Source of the DNA: Sulfurospirillum sp.
GTDB taxonomy: Bacteria > Campylobacterota > Campylobacteria > Campylobacterales > Arcobacteraceae
Assembly (NCBI GenBank): GCA_030491005.1
Contig: JAKZMJ010000001.1
Location: 1 to 64,000 of the forward strand
DNA length: 64,000 nucleotides
Reading direction: 5' to 3'
In this document: positions 7,449 through 16,154 of the stretch, piece by piece
Layout: each line of letters starts with the position of its first letter
Position numbering within the stretch: position 1 is the first letter of the stretch
Program-made: the position numbers and the translations under genes
The notes under the pieces: model-generated
What the model was told of the DNA's origin: nothing
Seen by the model: only the letters and a program-made list of their open reading frames with translations
The model's database searches: none

Positions 7449-8312
7449 ATGAAAATAATTATTCTTACAATATGTATATTTCTTTCAAGTGTTTTTTCAA
7501 GATCACTTGATGAAATACAAAATGAAAAAAATATTATAATTGCAGTTTATGAAAACTTTCCTCCTTATTCATATATACAAAATGGTATTGTTAAAGGAAT
7601 TGATGTTGATATTGCAAAGAAAATAGCCAAAAAATTAAATGTAAAAATACAATGGTATTGGGTCAGATCTGATGAGAACTTAGAAGATGACTTACGAAAT
7701 GTGATTTGGAAGGGTAGTCTAATCCATAAAACAAAAGCAGATCTTATGTTTAGAGTTCCTTACGACTATGATTTTATTCGTCAAACAGATAAATCAACAG
7801 GCGAGCTTAGCAATGAACTTAGTGTTATGAAATCTCCATATCATACTGAAAGATGGGTAATACTAACTAATAAAAAAGTAATTCCAAGTATTAAAAATCT
7901 TGCAATATTTAAATACCATACAATTGGGGTTGAAATAGATACTTTACCTGATTCATATTTAGGTACTTCTTTTAAGGGAGTTTTACAAGCTAATATAAAA
8001 CACTATAGAAATATGAAAGATGCCGTAAAAGATTTTAAACTTGGTAAAGTTGATGCTCTTGCAGGATTAAAAACGCAATTAGAGTTTTATTTAGATGTTT
8101 CTAAGAATAAAGACAAATACTATATGAGTAGAAAAATAGGTTATGCCAGATCAAAATGGGATTTAGGAGTGGCTGTTAGAACAGATTTTAGAGCCTTGTC
8201 TTATGAAATAGATGGACAAATTGAAGACTTATATAAAAAAGGTGAAATTAAAAAGATTTTTTTGAAGTATGGTGTTTCATACGAAAAACCTCTTGCATAT
8301 CAAGATAACTAA
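7449..8312 (+). CDS. Family-3 solute-binding protein associated with quinoprotein dehydrogenases (MoxJ/XoxJ-like)
   Basis: This 287-residue exported protein has a signal peptide ending at VFSRSL, then IIIAVYENFPPYSYIQNG, the standard opening of family-3 (SBP_bac_3) periplasmic proteins. WYWVRSDENLEDDLR and the RVPYDYDFIR segment resemble the subfamily encoded beside PQQ-dependent dehydrogenases (TIGR03871-like, related to MoxJ/XoxJ). In methanol oxidisers such proteins help mature or couple the dehydrogenase and are not transport proteins. No ABC partner is adjacent on this strand. It lies between the PedF-like cytochrome and the SoxYZ-like carrier. Confidence 0.75.
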   Translation: MKIIILTICIFLSSVFSRSLDEIQNEKNIIIAVYENFPPYSYIQNGIVKGIDVDIAKKIAKKLNVKIQWYWVRSDENLEDDLRNVIWKGSLIHKTKADLMFRVPYDYDFIRQTDKSTGELSNELSVMKSPYHTERWVILTNKKVIPSIKNLAIFKYHTIGVEIDTLPDSYLGTSFKGVLQANIKHYRNMKDAVKDFKLGKVDALAGLKTQLEFYLDVSKNKDKYYMSRKIGYARSKWDLGVAVRTDFRALSYEIDGQIEDLYKKGEIKKIFLKYGVSYEKPLAYQDN

Positions 8313-8326
8313 TTAAAGGAGTTTTT

Positions 8327-9079
8327 ATGTTTCAAAGTATTTTTTCTAAATTATTTATGCTGTTACTTGTTCAAACATTTTTATTTTCAAATGCAGATCC
8401 CTTAGAGTCACCCATGTGGGATTATGTTAAAAAGAAATTTTTACAAAATGAAAAAACAGTTTTTGATACAAAAAATATAAAAATCAAAGTTCCATCTTTT
8501 GCAGACAATCCTTTACAAGTTCCTATTTATGTAGATGCTAGTTATTTTAAAGATGCACAAAGACTTTTTATATTTGCTGATTTAAATGCAATAATTCCTT
8601 TAATAGATATACAACTATTAGAACTTAAACCTATAGTATCTGTAAATATGAAAATAGCTCAAGGTACACCTTTAAGGGTTGCTGTAAAAGATAAAAATGG
8701 TTTATGGCATATAGGAAGTAGTGAAATTAAAAGTTTTGGAGGAGGGTGTTCAGTTGCAAGTAATGCAGGTGGCTTAATAGATTGGGAGTCTCAAATAGGA
8801 AAATCTAAACACAAAATTTTTAAAATAAAAGACACGTATAGAATAAAACTATCTATTTTTCACCCTATGGATACAGGACTTTTTATAGGAAATCCTGAGT
8901 TTTATATAAATAAAATCAATATAAAACAAAACAATAAAATCATAGCCAAGATTAAAACATATGCTTCTATTAGTGAAAATCCAAGACTTGTATTTGAAAC
9001 AAATAAAGGAAATGGAAAATATGAAATTAATTTAAGTGATACAGATGGAAATGAATTTATTGTAAAAACAAAATATTAA
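8327..9079 (+). CDS. Quinoprotein-associated SoxYZ-like fused carrier protein
   Basis: This 250-residue exported protein joins a SoxY-like N-terminal half to a SoxZ-like C-terminal half. The join carries the motif SFGGGCSVAS with C141, equivalent to the GGCG swinging-arm cysteine of SoxY that carries sulfur intermediates. The C-terminal half has HPMDTGL and the FYINKINI/NDGNEF-type SoxZ strands. The fused form belongs to TIGR04557-like proteins that occur with PQQ dehydrogenases instead of the Sox pathway; the cargo is unknown. A ribosome site AAAGGAG precedes the ATG. Confidence 0.8.
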   Translation: MFQSIFSKLFMLLLVQTFLFSNADPLESPMWDYVKKKFLQNEKTVFDTKNIKIKVPSFADNPLQVPIYVDASYFKDAQRLFIFADLNAIIPLIDIQLLELKPIVSVNMKIAQGTPLRVAVKDKNGLWHIGSSEIKSFGGGCSVASNAGGLIDWESQIGKSKHKIFKIKDTYRIKLSIFHPMDTGLFIGNPEFYINKINIKQNNKIIAKIKTYASISENPRLVFETNKGNGKYEINLSDTDGNEFIVKTKY

Positions 9080-9088
9080 GGATATGAA

Positions 9089-9994
9089 ATGAGATATATA
9101 TTATTATTGTTTTTTCTAACATCATTATTTTCTAAAGAATTTGATTTTAATTTAAAAGTTTTAAAGATAGCTCCTAACACTTATTTTGTTGAAGGTAAAA
9201 AAGAATACTTTTCACAAAACAATGGTGGAGATATAGCTAATTCATCTTTTATTGTAAGCAATGATGGTGTTTTAGTAATAGATACAGGAAGTTCATATAT
9301 TTATGGTAAGCAATTATTAAAAGAAATTAGAAAAATAACAAATAAACCCATAAAGTATGTTATAAATACACATCATCATCCTGACCATTTTTTAGGTAAT
9401 CAAGCTTTTAGAGGTGCTATTATAATGGCTAGTAAATATACAAAAGATTATATTAGTAAACACGGTGATGAATATATAACTAACCTTGTAAATATTGTTC
9501 AATATGCTATGAAGGACACAGAAGTTTTAGCACCAAATAAAGTATTAAATTCAAAATATATTAACTTAGGAAAGCATAAATTAAAAATATTATATTTAAA
9601 CGGACACACACAAGATGACCTTGTGCTATATGATCAATACACAGGTGTTCTTTTTGTATCTGATTTAATATTTTATAATAGAGCAGCTGCAACTCCTCAT
9701 GCAAATATAAAACAATGGATAAAAACTTTAAATAAATTAAAAGAAATTCCATATAAACTTTTAGTTTCTGGACATGGAGAAGTAAGTAAGAGTAAAAAAC
9801 CAATTATTCAGATGATTTCTTATTTAAAATATCTTGATAATATTTTAAAGGTAAGTTCAAAAAAAGGTTTAGGTGTTTATGAAATATTAGAAATAAAAAA
9901 ACCAAAAGAATTTAAAGATATTTTTATGTTAGATGAAGAATTTGAAAGATCTATTATTAATTTGTATCCAAAATATGAAGATAAAGTAGAATAA
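9089..9994 (+). CDS. Quinoprotein relay system zinc metallohydrolase (type 1)
   Basis: This 301-residue metallo-beta-lactamase-fold hydrolase is exported by a signal peptide ending near SLFSKE. Metal ligands are visible: HxHxDH at H95, H97, D99, H100 (NTHHHPDHFLGNQAF), then H173 (NGHTQDD), D192 (VSDLIF) and H229 (SGHGE). The phrase NNGGDIANSSFIV with VIDTGSS matches the SoxH-related 'quinoprotein relay' subfamily (TIGR04558-like). Together with the SoxYZ-like carrier it implies a periplasmic thiol-relay step whose chemistry is not established. It closes the five-gene-long cluster; the following phzF-like gene begins 42 bases on. Confidence 0.8.
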   Translation: MRYILLLFFLTSLFSKEFDFNLKVLKIAPNTYFVEGKKEYFSQNNGGDIANSSFIVSNDGVLVIDTGSSYIYGKQLLKEIRKITNKPIKYVINTHHHPDHFLGNQAFRGAIIMASKYTKDYISKHGDEYITNLVNIVQYAMKDTEVLAPNKVLNSKYINLGKHKLKILYLNGHTQDDLVLYDQYTGVLFVSDLIFYNRAAATPHANIKQWIKTLNKLKEIPYKLLVSGHGEVSKSKKPIIQMISYLKYLDNILKVSSKKGLGVYEILEIKKPKEFKDIFMLDEEFERSIINLYPKYEDKVE

Positions 9995-10036
9995 AGTTAT
10001 AATATAGATACAAGTTTATATGTATAAGGAATAATA

Positions 10037-10828
10037 ATGAAATTAAAAATATATCAAATTGACGCATTTACTGATACAGTATTTAAAGGTAACTATGCGG
10101 CAGTCATTCTTTTAGAAGAGTCCTTAAGTAGCAAATTAATGCAAGAAATTGCTACAGAAAACAATCTTTCAGAAACTGCATTTATAAAAAATATAAGTAA
10201 TAATACTTATGATATTCGTTGGTTCTCACCTTTAACTGAAATTGATTTTTGTGGTCATGCAACTTTGGCATCGGCTTTTGTTTTATTTGAAGAAAATAGT
10301 ATGCTAGAAGAAGTGGAATTTATTGCTAAAGCAGTTGGGAGTCTTAAAGTTTCTAAAGAAAAAGACAATTATATGAAAATGATATTTCCAAATAGAAAAC
10401 CAAAAGAGATTTCGTCTATTCCTCCTTTTTTATTAAAAGGCTTATCTATAGTTCCTAATGAAGTACTATTAAACGAACAAGCATATTTTGCTATTTATAA
10501 AAATGAAGAAGATATTTATAAAATAAAAGCAAATTGTGAAGAATTAAAAAAATTAGCACCTTATGATGTAGTTGTTACGGCTGAAGGAAGTAAATATGAC
10601 TTTATATCAAGATATTTTTGGCCTGCAAGTGGAGGAGAGGAAGATCCTGTTACTGGTTCTATTCATACAGGACTTGCTCCTTATTGGGCAGAAAAATTAA
10701 ACAAAAATGATTTAAAGGCATATCAAGCTTCAAAAAGAGGTGGAGTATTGTTTTGTAAAGTTTCGCGTAACAATGTGGTAATACTAGGAAAAGCAGTGAA
10801 GTATCTTGAAGGATATATTGAAATTTAA
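10037..10828 (+). CDS. PhzF-family isomerase/epimerase
   Basis: The protein has 263 residues, the usual length for the family. It opens KIYQIDAFTDTVFKGN and has the conserved NLSETAFI with the catalytic glutamate near residue 47, the DIRWFSPLTEIDFCGHAT block and the later PVTGSIHTGLAPYW. PhzF-like proteins carry out isomerisations resembling diaminopimelate epimerase, but most members have no known substrate. It has its own AAGGAA ribosome site. It could be transcribed with the metallohydrolase gene, though nothing links the functions. Confidence 0.85.
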   Translation: MKLKIYQIDAFTDTVFKGNYAAVILLEESLSSKLMQEIATENNLSETAFIKNISNNTYDIRWFSPLTEIDFCGHATLASAFVLFEENSMLEEVEFIAKAVGSLKVSKEKDNYMKMIFPNRKPKEISSIPPFLLKGLSIVPNEVLLNEQAYFAIYKNEEDIYKIKANCEELKKLAPYDVVVTAEGSKYDFISRYFWPASGGEEDPVTGSIHTGLAPYWAEKLNKNDLKAYQASKRGGVLFCKVSRNNVVILGKAVKYLEGYIEI

Positions 10829-11086
10829 GTTTAGAAATCAAGTTGTGCATATATATGTGTATAAACTTTTAAAATAAGTTAAAGAAATGTCAAAATAAGT
10901 ATTAGTAAACTGATACAAACTAATAAAATCAGACTTAATAAAAATGTTGGGATTTAAAGCTTGAATTTTAGAATATATTTCTGACCTTAATATGTTCTTT
11001 CTTATTGCACTTTAATTTTTACACTTAGAATACAATCTAAAAAGATTAATACACTAAGGTAACTAAAGTGCTATAAGTATTTTATT

Positions 11087-11683
11087 TTATAAAGTGTCTG
11101 AGTGGTTTGATAGATATTCAGCAACACCTTGTGTAGATGCTTTCATACCTTCATCGCCTTTAGACCAACCAGCAGGACAAACTTCACCATGCTCATTTGT
11201 AAATAACATAGTATCTACCATTCTTAACATTTCGTCAATATTTCTACCTAATGGTAAATCATTAACAACGGCATGTCTTATTGTTCCATCAGCATCAATT
11301 AGAAAAGATCCTCTTAGAGCAACAGCATCATTTAATAATACATCATAATCTCTAGCTATAGATTTAGTGATATCTGCAACTAATGGATACTCAATTCTTC
11401 CAATTCCACCATTATTAACATCAGTTTCTCTCCAAGCAAAGTGAGAAAATTGTGAATCAACAGAAACACCTATAACATTTACACCTCTTTGTTTAAAGTC
11501 TTTTACTCTTTTGGAAAATGCAATAATTTCAGAAGGACAAACAAAAGTAAAATCTAATGGGTAAAAGAAAAGTACAGTACCCTTTTCTCCAAAATTTTCA
11601 TACAAATTAAACTTTTCAACTATTTCACCATTTGCTAATACAGTTGTAGCTGTAAAATCTGGAGCTTTTTTTGTAACTAACAT
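11087..11683 (-). CDS. ahpC: Alkyl hydroperoxide reductase / 2-Cys peroxiredoxin
   Basis: This 198-residue cytoplasmic peroxidase reduces hydrogen peroxide and organic peroxides. The peroxidatic cysteine is C49 (FTFVCPSE) and the resolving cysteine C169 (GEVCPAGW); the GGIGRIEYP loop is also present. The length is standard for a typical 2-Cys enzyme. It is divergent from a ferredoxin gene, the same arrangement as ahpC and fdxA in Campylobacter jejuni, where both are linked to oxygen tolerance. No thioredoxin reductase-type partner is adjacent. Confidence 0.92.
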   Translation of the reverse strand: MLVTKKAPDFTATTVLANGEIVEKFNLYENFGEKGTVLFFYPLDFTFVCPSEIIAFSKRVKDFKQRGVNVIGVSVDSQFSHFAWRETDVNNGGIGRIEYPLVADITKSIARDYDVLLNDAVALRGSFLIDADGTIRHAVVNDLPLGRNIDEMLRMVDTMLFTNEHGEVCPAGWSKGDEGMKASTQGVAEYLSNHSDTL

Positions 11684-11783
11684 ATATTTTCCTTAATATT
11701 GATATTTGTTATTGTAATAGAATAAACTTATAATATACTTTTACTTTAAAGAAATTTTTATTTTTTCTATGCTAAAGTTAAGG

Positions 11784-11789
11784 TATAAT
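11784..11789 (+). promoter_or_regulatory. -10 box for the ferredoxin genes
   Basis: TATAAT (in AAGGTATAATTG) lies 22 bases upstream of the ferredoxin ATG at 11812, in T-rich DNA. The 128-base gap to the divergent ahpC also contains an AACTTATAATATAC stretch that may serve ahpC or hold an iron/peroxide-responsive site; I could not define one. Confidence 0.55.
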
Positions 11790-11811
11790 TGTAAAATAAA
11801 AAGGAAATGAA

Positions 11812-12069
11812 ATGGCAGTTAAAATTACAGATACATGTATCAATTGCGATGCATGTTTAGATGAGTGTCCAACAGAGTCAATAGTTGATAATGATGAAAA
11901 TCCTCAAGGTGAAGATATATATTATGTAAATCCAGCTACATGTACAGAATGTGTTGGTGATAATGATGAACCAGCTTGTGCCGAAGCCTGTCCTACTGAA
12001 GGTTGTATTGTTTGGGATAGTCCAACTACACAAGGTGCTGTAAATGGCGAACCTTGTGTTGAAGAATAA
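11812..12069 (+). CDS. fdxA: Ferredoxin with two [4Fe-4S] clusters
   Basis: This 85-residue protein has two cysteine motifs, CINCDACLDECP (residues 9-20) and CTECVGDNDEPACAEACP, in the YfhL/FdxA arrangement where the second motif has a longer loop. It is very acidic. It is a small soluble electron carrier; in Campylobacter jejuni the equivalent divergent gene is iron-induced and supports aerotolerance. A strong AAAAAGGAAATG ribosome site is present. A paralogue starts 24 bases downstream. Confidence 0.88.
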   Translation: MAVKITDTCINCDACLDECPTESIVDNDENPQGEDIYYVNPATCTECVGDNDEPACAEACPTEGCIVWDSPTTQGAVNGEPCVEE

Positions 12070-12093
12070 AATATAGACTATAAAGGGAAATGA

Positions 12094-12354
12094 ATGGCAG
12101 TTAAAATTACAAATGTTTGTATAAATTGTGATGCTTGTTTAAGTGAATGTCCAAGCAACTCAATAATAAATAACATTGAGAATGAAAATGAAGACGATAT
12201 ATATTTTGTTGAACAAAGTACTTGTACTGAGTGTATAGGTGATTTTGAACATCCAGCTTGTGTACAAGTTTGCCCTGTTGTTAAATGTATAGTTTGGGAT
12301 AATCCTAATACTGAAGGAAAGATTGATGGAACAGATTGTTATGAAGAAAGTTAA
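12094..12354 (+). CDS. Second FdxA-type ferredoxin (tandem paralogue)
   Basis: This 86-residue protein aligns end to end with the ferredoxin just upstream: the same MAVKIT opening, CINCDACLSECP and CTECIGDFEHPACVQVCP. All cluster cysteines are kept, so it should fold two [4Fe-4S] clusters. The loop sequences and the residues after the second motif differ (PVVKCIVW against PTEGCIVW). It has its own AAAGGGAAATG ribosome site. The pair arose by tandem duplication and may differ in redox potential or partner. Confidence 0.85.
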   Translation: MAVKITNVCINCDACLSECPSNSIINNIENENEDDIYFVEQSTCTECIGDFEHPACVQVCPVVKCIVWDNPNTEGKIDGTDCYEES

Positions 12355-12420
12355 TATACTTGCTTTTTTTCTGTTTTTTTGATATTATTGCCGACTTAAA
12401 TTCAAAGTAAGGTTATTAAT

Positions 12421-12834
12421 ATGGAACAAACATTATCAATCATCAAGCCTGATGCAGTAAAGAAAAACGTTGTTGGAAAAATATTAGATAGATTTGAGTC
12501 TGCTAACTTAAGAATTGCAGCTAGTAAAAAAATTCAATTAAGCAAAGAAGATGCACAAGCTTTTTATGCTGTTCATGCACAAAGACCATTTTATGGTGAT
12601 TTAGTTGAGTTTATGATTTCTGGTCCAGTTGTTGTAAGTGTTTTAGAAGGAACAAATGCTATGAGTATCAATAGAGAACTAATGGGTGCAACAAACCCAA
12701 AAGAAGCAAAGCAAGGGACTATTAGAGCAGATTTTGCAGACTCAATTGATGCAAATGCAGTTCATGGTTCAGATTCTGTTGAAAATGCAAAAGAAGAAAT
12801 TGCTTTCTTTTTTGCAAAAAAAGATATTTGTTAA
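12421..12834 (+). CDS. ndk: Nucleoside diphosphate kinase
   Basis: This 137-residue enzyme transfers the terminal phosphate between nucleoside triphosphates and diphosphates through a phosphohistidine. The active site histidine is H115 in NAVHGSDS; the nucleotide-binding [11 protein letters not shown] and the opening [13 protein letters not shown] are conserved. The length is normal. It has a TAAGGTTATTA ribosome region and sits directly upstream of yceD-rpmF-plsX-fabH, 18 bases before yceD. Confidence 0.95.
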   Translation: MEQTLSIIKPDAVKKNVVGKILDRFESANLRIAASKKIQLSKEDAQAFYAVHAQRPFYGDLVEFMISGPVVVSVLEGTNAMSINRELMGATNPKEAKQGTIRADFADSIDANAVHGSDSVENAKEEIAFFFAKKDIC

Positions 12835-12852
12835 TTTATAATATAGTTCACA

Positions 12853-13230
12853 ATGAAAATAGAATTTAATAAAATATCAAGAATTGAACAAAATCTTGTT
12901 TTAAAACAAGATTTTGTAAAGGTTGATGGTACTTTTTGTAGAATATCAAATAATCTTTTAAAAGTTCAAGCTTATTTAGATGGAAATATTAAAATAATAT
13001 GTTCAAGATGCAACGAAGAATACAAAGAGTTAATTAATGAAGAAGTTGATTTGTTAATAAGCAATGGTATTTATAAAGATGATAATTCAAAAGATGCAGT
13101 AATTGAATGTATTAATGGTATAATAGATTTTGATGAACTAATAAAAGATGAAATTTCATCTATACAAAGTGATTATCATATGTGTACGAAATGTACAGAC
13201 ATAGATTCAATATACGAAAAAGAATTTTAA
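12853..13230 (+). CDS. YceD/DUF177-family protein
   Basis: This 125-residue protein is encoded immediately before rpmF, its near-universal neighbour. It has the family pair of CxxC motifs, here CSRCNEEY near residue 55 and CTKC near residue 115, suggestive of a metal site, and the acidic [12 protein letters not shown] segment. DUF177 proteins are linked to 23S rRNA maturation or ribosome assembly in other organisms; the role here is inferred from position and family. No ribosome site beyond a short purine run precedes the ATG. Confidence 0.8.
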   Translation: MKIEFNKISRIEQNLVLKQDFVKVDGTFCRISNNLLKVQAYLDGNIKIICSRCNEEYKELINEEVDLLISNGIYKDDNSKDAVIECINGIIDFDELIKDEISSIQSDYHMCTKCTDIDSIYEKEF

Positions 13231-13240
13231 GGAAAATAAA

Positions 13241-13393
13241 ATGGCAGTACCAAAAAGACGAGTCTCTCATAGTAGAGCAGCAAAAAGAAGAACACATTAT
13301 AAGATAACATTGAAAAAACCAGTTAAAGATACAGATGGAACTTGGAAAATGCCTCATATGTTAAATGTTAATACAGGTGAGCATAAAAGTTAA
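13241..13393 (+). CDS. rpmF: 50S ribosomal protein L32
   Basis: This 50-residue gene lies between yceD and plsX. Its product begins [20 protein letters not shown], the highly conserved L32 start, and continues with a lysine-rich segment and the ending NTGEHKS. A strong AAGGAAAATAAA ribosome site precedes the ATG. Its stop overlaps the start of plsX (TAATG at 13391-13395), so the two are translationally coupled. It lacks the four zinc cysteines found in some L32 proteins. Confidence 0.95.
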   Translation: MAVPKRRVSHSRAAKRRTHYKITLKKPVKDTDGTWKMPHMLNVNTGEHKS

Positions 13394-14382
13394 TGTTAAA
13401 AATTGCAATAGATGCTATGGGTGGTGATTTTGGTCCTGAGCCTATAATTGAAGGTCTAATTGCAGCATTAAGAGTAAATAGAGACTTTATTGCAATAGCA
13501 GTTGGTAAAAAGACTGAATTAGACTTTTTAATACCAAATAAATACAAGTCGCGAATAGAAATAATAGATACAAATGATGTAATTAGTATGCAAGATAGTG
13601 CTACTGATGCTCTTAAGAGAAAAGAATCTACTATATACAAAACAGTTGAGCTAGTAAGGAACGGTCATGCTGATGCACTTGTATCAGCTGGTCATTCTGG
13701 TGCTTCTATGTCTTTAGCAACTTTGAGAATTGGAAGAATAAAAGGTGTTACAAGACCAGCAATTGCTACACTTATGCCTACAAGTGAAAACCAAAATACT
13801 TTACTACTAGATATTGGAGCAAATGTTGATTGTGATGCAAAAAATCTTTTAGAATTTGCTATTATGGGTCAAGTATATGCTCAAGATGTTCTTACCTTAG
13901 ATGAACCAATTATTGGTTTATTAAGTAATGGTGAAGAAGAATCTAAGGGAAATGAACTCACAAAAGAAGCATATGAATTAATGTCCAAATTACCTAATTT
14001 TGCGGGAAATGTAGAAGGAAGTGATATTTTCAAAGGCACAGTTGATGTTGTAGTTTGTGATGGATTTGTAGGAAACATTGTATTAAAAACTGCTGAAGGT
14101 GTCGCTGATACTATAGGGCAAATTTTAAAGAAAAATTTAAAAAGATCCTTAATATCTATTGCTGGTGCTGTTTTAATGAGAAAAGTTTTTAAAAGCTTAA
14201 AAGTACGAGTTGATTATGCTGAATATGGAGGTGCTCCACTTTTAGGTATTAAAGCACCTGTGATAATTGCACATGGTAAATCAAATCCAAAAGCTATTAA
14301 AAATGCAATTTTTCAAGCTATTAACGCTGCACGATCAAATCTTAACGAAGATATTGAACAAAGATTAAGTGAATATAAATAA
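13393..14382 (+). CDS. plsX: Phosphate acyltransferase PlsX
   Basis: This 329-residue peripheral membrane enzyme makes acyl-phosphate from acyl-ACP for phospholipid synthesis. It opens [19 protein letters not shown], the family signature, and has [25 protein letters not shown] and [16 protein letters not shown]. It is standard length and overlaps the rpmF stop. With fabH directly downstream it forms the usual lipid-initiation cluster. Confidence 0.95.
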   Translation: MLKIAIDAMGGDFGPEPIIEGLIAALRVNRDFIAIAVGKKTELDFLIPNKYKSRIEIIDTNDVISMQDSATDALKRKESTIYKTVELVRNGHADALVSAGHSGASMSLATLRIGRIKGVTRPAIATLMPTSENQNTLLLDIGANVDCDAKNLLEFAIMGQVYAQDVLTLDEPIIGLLSNGEEESKGNELTKEAYELMSKLPNFAGNVEGSDIFKGTVDVVVCDGFVGNIVLKTAEGVADTIGQILKKNLKRSLISIAGAVLMRKVFKSLKVRVDYAEYGGAPLLGIKAPVIIAHGKSNPKAIKNAIFQAINAARSNLNEDIEQRLSEYK

Positions 14383-14395
14383 GTAAGGATTTTTT

Positions 14396-15394
14396 ATGGC
14401 TTTTGCGGCTTTTAGATCAATTGGTGCATACATTCCACCAAAAATTATGACTAATTTAGATTTTGAAAAAATATTAGACACTAGTGATGAGTGGATTATA
14501 AAAAGAACTGGTATAAAAGAAAGAAGAATAGCCCAAAAACATGAAGGCTCTTCTGACCTTGGTTTTAAAGCTTCTCAAGTTGCGATTGAACGAGCTAATA
14601 TTGATAAAAATGACATAGATTTAGTTATTTGTGCAACTGTAACTCCTGATTATTTATGTATGCCTTCAACTGCTTGTTTAATAGCTTCAAAATTAGATTT
14701 ACCACCTGTTCAAGCTTTTGATATTAGTGCCGCTTGTACTGGCTTTGTTTATGCTGTATCTGTAGCAAAAGCTTTTATTGAATCTGGAATGAAAAAAAAT
14801 GTTTTAATAGTTGGAGCTGAAAAGTATACTTCTATCTTAGATTATACAGATAGAGGAACATGTTTTATTTTTGGAGATGGAGCAGGGGCTGCTATTATTA
14901 GTGCAAGTGATAATAAAAATGAAGCTATTATAGATGTAAATTGTTCTAGTGATGGTAATTATAGTGATTTAATACAAACTATAGGAGGAGGAAGTTTACA
15001 TCCTTGTTCACAAGAAGTTCTTGATCAAAAATTAGCTTGTATACGAATGAAAGGTAATGAAACTTTTAAATTAGCCGTTAAAACTTTAAGTGCTGATGTA
15101 AAAGTAATGATGAAAAAACATAAGCTAATTAATAGTGATATTAATCATTTTATTCCTCATCAAGCAAATTATAGAATTATTAAAGCAGTTGGTGATATAT
15201 TAGGTTTTACCAAAGAACAAACCGTGGTAACGGTAGATAGATATGGTAATACATCGGCAGCTTCTATTCCAATGGCTATGAATTATGCTTATGAACAAGG
15301 TAAAATTAACCAAGGAGATACTGTACTTTTTGATGCTTTTGGTGCTGGACTTACATGGGGTTCTGCCTTATTCCCTTTTTCACCTAAGCAATAA
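14396..15394 (+). CDS. fabH: Beta-ketoacyl-ACP synthase III
   Basis: This 332-residue enzyme starts fatty-acid synthesis by condensing acetyl-CoA with malonyl-ACP. The catalytic triad is visible: C114 in SAACTGFVYA, H255 in FIPHQANYRI and N285 in RYGNTSAAS. The start ATG follows a GTAAGGATTTTTT ribosome site, 13 bases after plsX. It is the last gene of the cluster; a 186-base gap separates it from the convergent oor operon. Confidence 0.95.
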   Translation: MAFAAFRSIGAYIPPKIMTNLDFEKILDTSDEWIIKRTGIKERRIAQKHEGSSDLGFKASQVAIERANIDKNDIDLVICATVTPDYLCMPSTACLIASKLDLPPVQAFDISAACTGFVYAVSVAKAFIESGMKKNVLIVGAEKYTSILDYTDRGTCFIFGDGAGAAIISASDNKNEAIIDVNCSSDGNYSDLIQTIGGGSLHPCSQEVLDQKLACIRMKGNETFKLAVKTLSADVKVMMKKHKLINSDINHFIPHQANYRIIKAVGDILGFTKEQTVVTVDRYGNTSAASIPMAMNYAYEQGKINQGDTVLFDAFGAGLTWGSALFPFSPKQ

Positions 15395-15520
15395 GTGTTA
15401 TATAAAATATCCAAAAAAATGCAATTATATTTAGCTTTTACTCTTTTAGCACTAAAATAATTTTCATCTAATTTCTATTATTCCATATTTTTTTAATAAT
15501 TAAAGTTTGTTATAGCCTAA

Positions 15521-15556
15521 AAATTAATAGCTAAGATATAAAGTATCTTAGCTATT
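15521..15556 (-). terminator. Rho-independent terminator of the oor operon
   Basis: A 13-bp perfect stem (AATAGCTAAGATA at 15526-15538 with its complement at 15544-15556) encloses a 5-base loop. Read on the minus strand the stem is followed by AATTTTTAGG, a short U run, 25 bases beyond the oorC stop. Read on the plus strand there is no U run, so it mainly serves oor. Confidence 0.75.
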
Positions 15557-15580
15557 TCAGTATAATATATAAGAATAGTT

Positions 15581-16144
15581 TTAAGCTACTTTTTTTGCTT
15601 CTTTAGCGTATTTAATACCTAAGTCAAAAGCTTTTTCATTTATATCATGAACTTTCTTAGGAACTTTACTTAGCATTGTAGATTTTAATATTTTTGGATC
15701 AACTGTATTTTTTGTCATATAATTAGCAATTGACAAAGCTAAAACTGATTGAGTAATAACATTTCCTATTTCTTCTTTTGCAATTGTAATAATTGGAATT
15801 TCGTATATCACCCACTTTTTCTTATCTTCTTGGCTTGGTTTTACTAAATTTGGTTCAATTACTATGATACCACCTTCTTTAACACCTTCTTTAAAAGAAT
15901 CATAAGATACTTGTGCAACAGAAAGCATAAAATCAATTTCGCCATCATTTGCATAAGGATATAAAATATCACCATCTTCTAAAGTGATATCAACAACAGT
16001 TGGACCTCCTCTTACTTGAGAAGTATATGTAGAAGTTTTTAAACCATTTCCACCAGCATTTATTTTAGCAGCTGCAAAAATAGAACCAGCTAAAAGAACA
16101 CCTTGTCCACCAACACCTGTAAATCTCATCAATGTTTTTGCCAT
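15581..16144 (-). CDS. oorC: 2-oxoglutarate:acceptor oxidoreductase, gamma subunit
   Basis: This 187-residue subunit is the small catalytic-domain chain of the four-subunit enzyme that oxidises 2-oxoglutarate to succinyl-CoA while reducing ferredoxin or flavodoxin. It opens with the nucleotide-binding-like RFTGVGGQGVLLAGSIFA and has the TSQVRGGPTVVDI motif of the gamma family. It is the last gene of the operon, 10 bases after oorB, and is followed by a strong terminator. Confidence 0.93.
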   Translation of the reverse strand: MAKTLMRFTGVGGQGVLLAGSIFAAAKINAGGNGLKTSTYTSQVRGGPTVVDITLEDGDILYPYANDGEIDFMLSVAQVSYDSFKEGVKEGGIIVIEPNLVKPSQEDKKKWVIYEIPIITIAKEEIGNVITQSVLALSIANYMTKNTVDPKILKSTMLSKVPKKVHDINEKAFDLGIKYAKEAKKVA

Positions 16145-16154
16145 AGCATTCTCC

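Noticed and set aside
10829-11086. A long-range pair GCACTTTA / TAAAGTGC as an ahpC terminator
   Set aside because: The arms are about 45 bases apart and the structure lacks a U run; the pairing is probably coincidental. The gap otherwise shows nothing.
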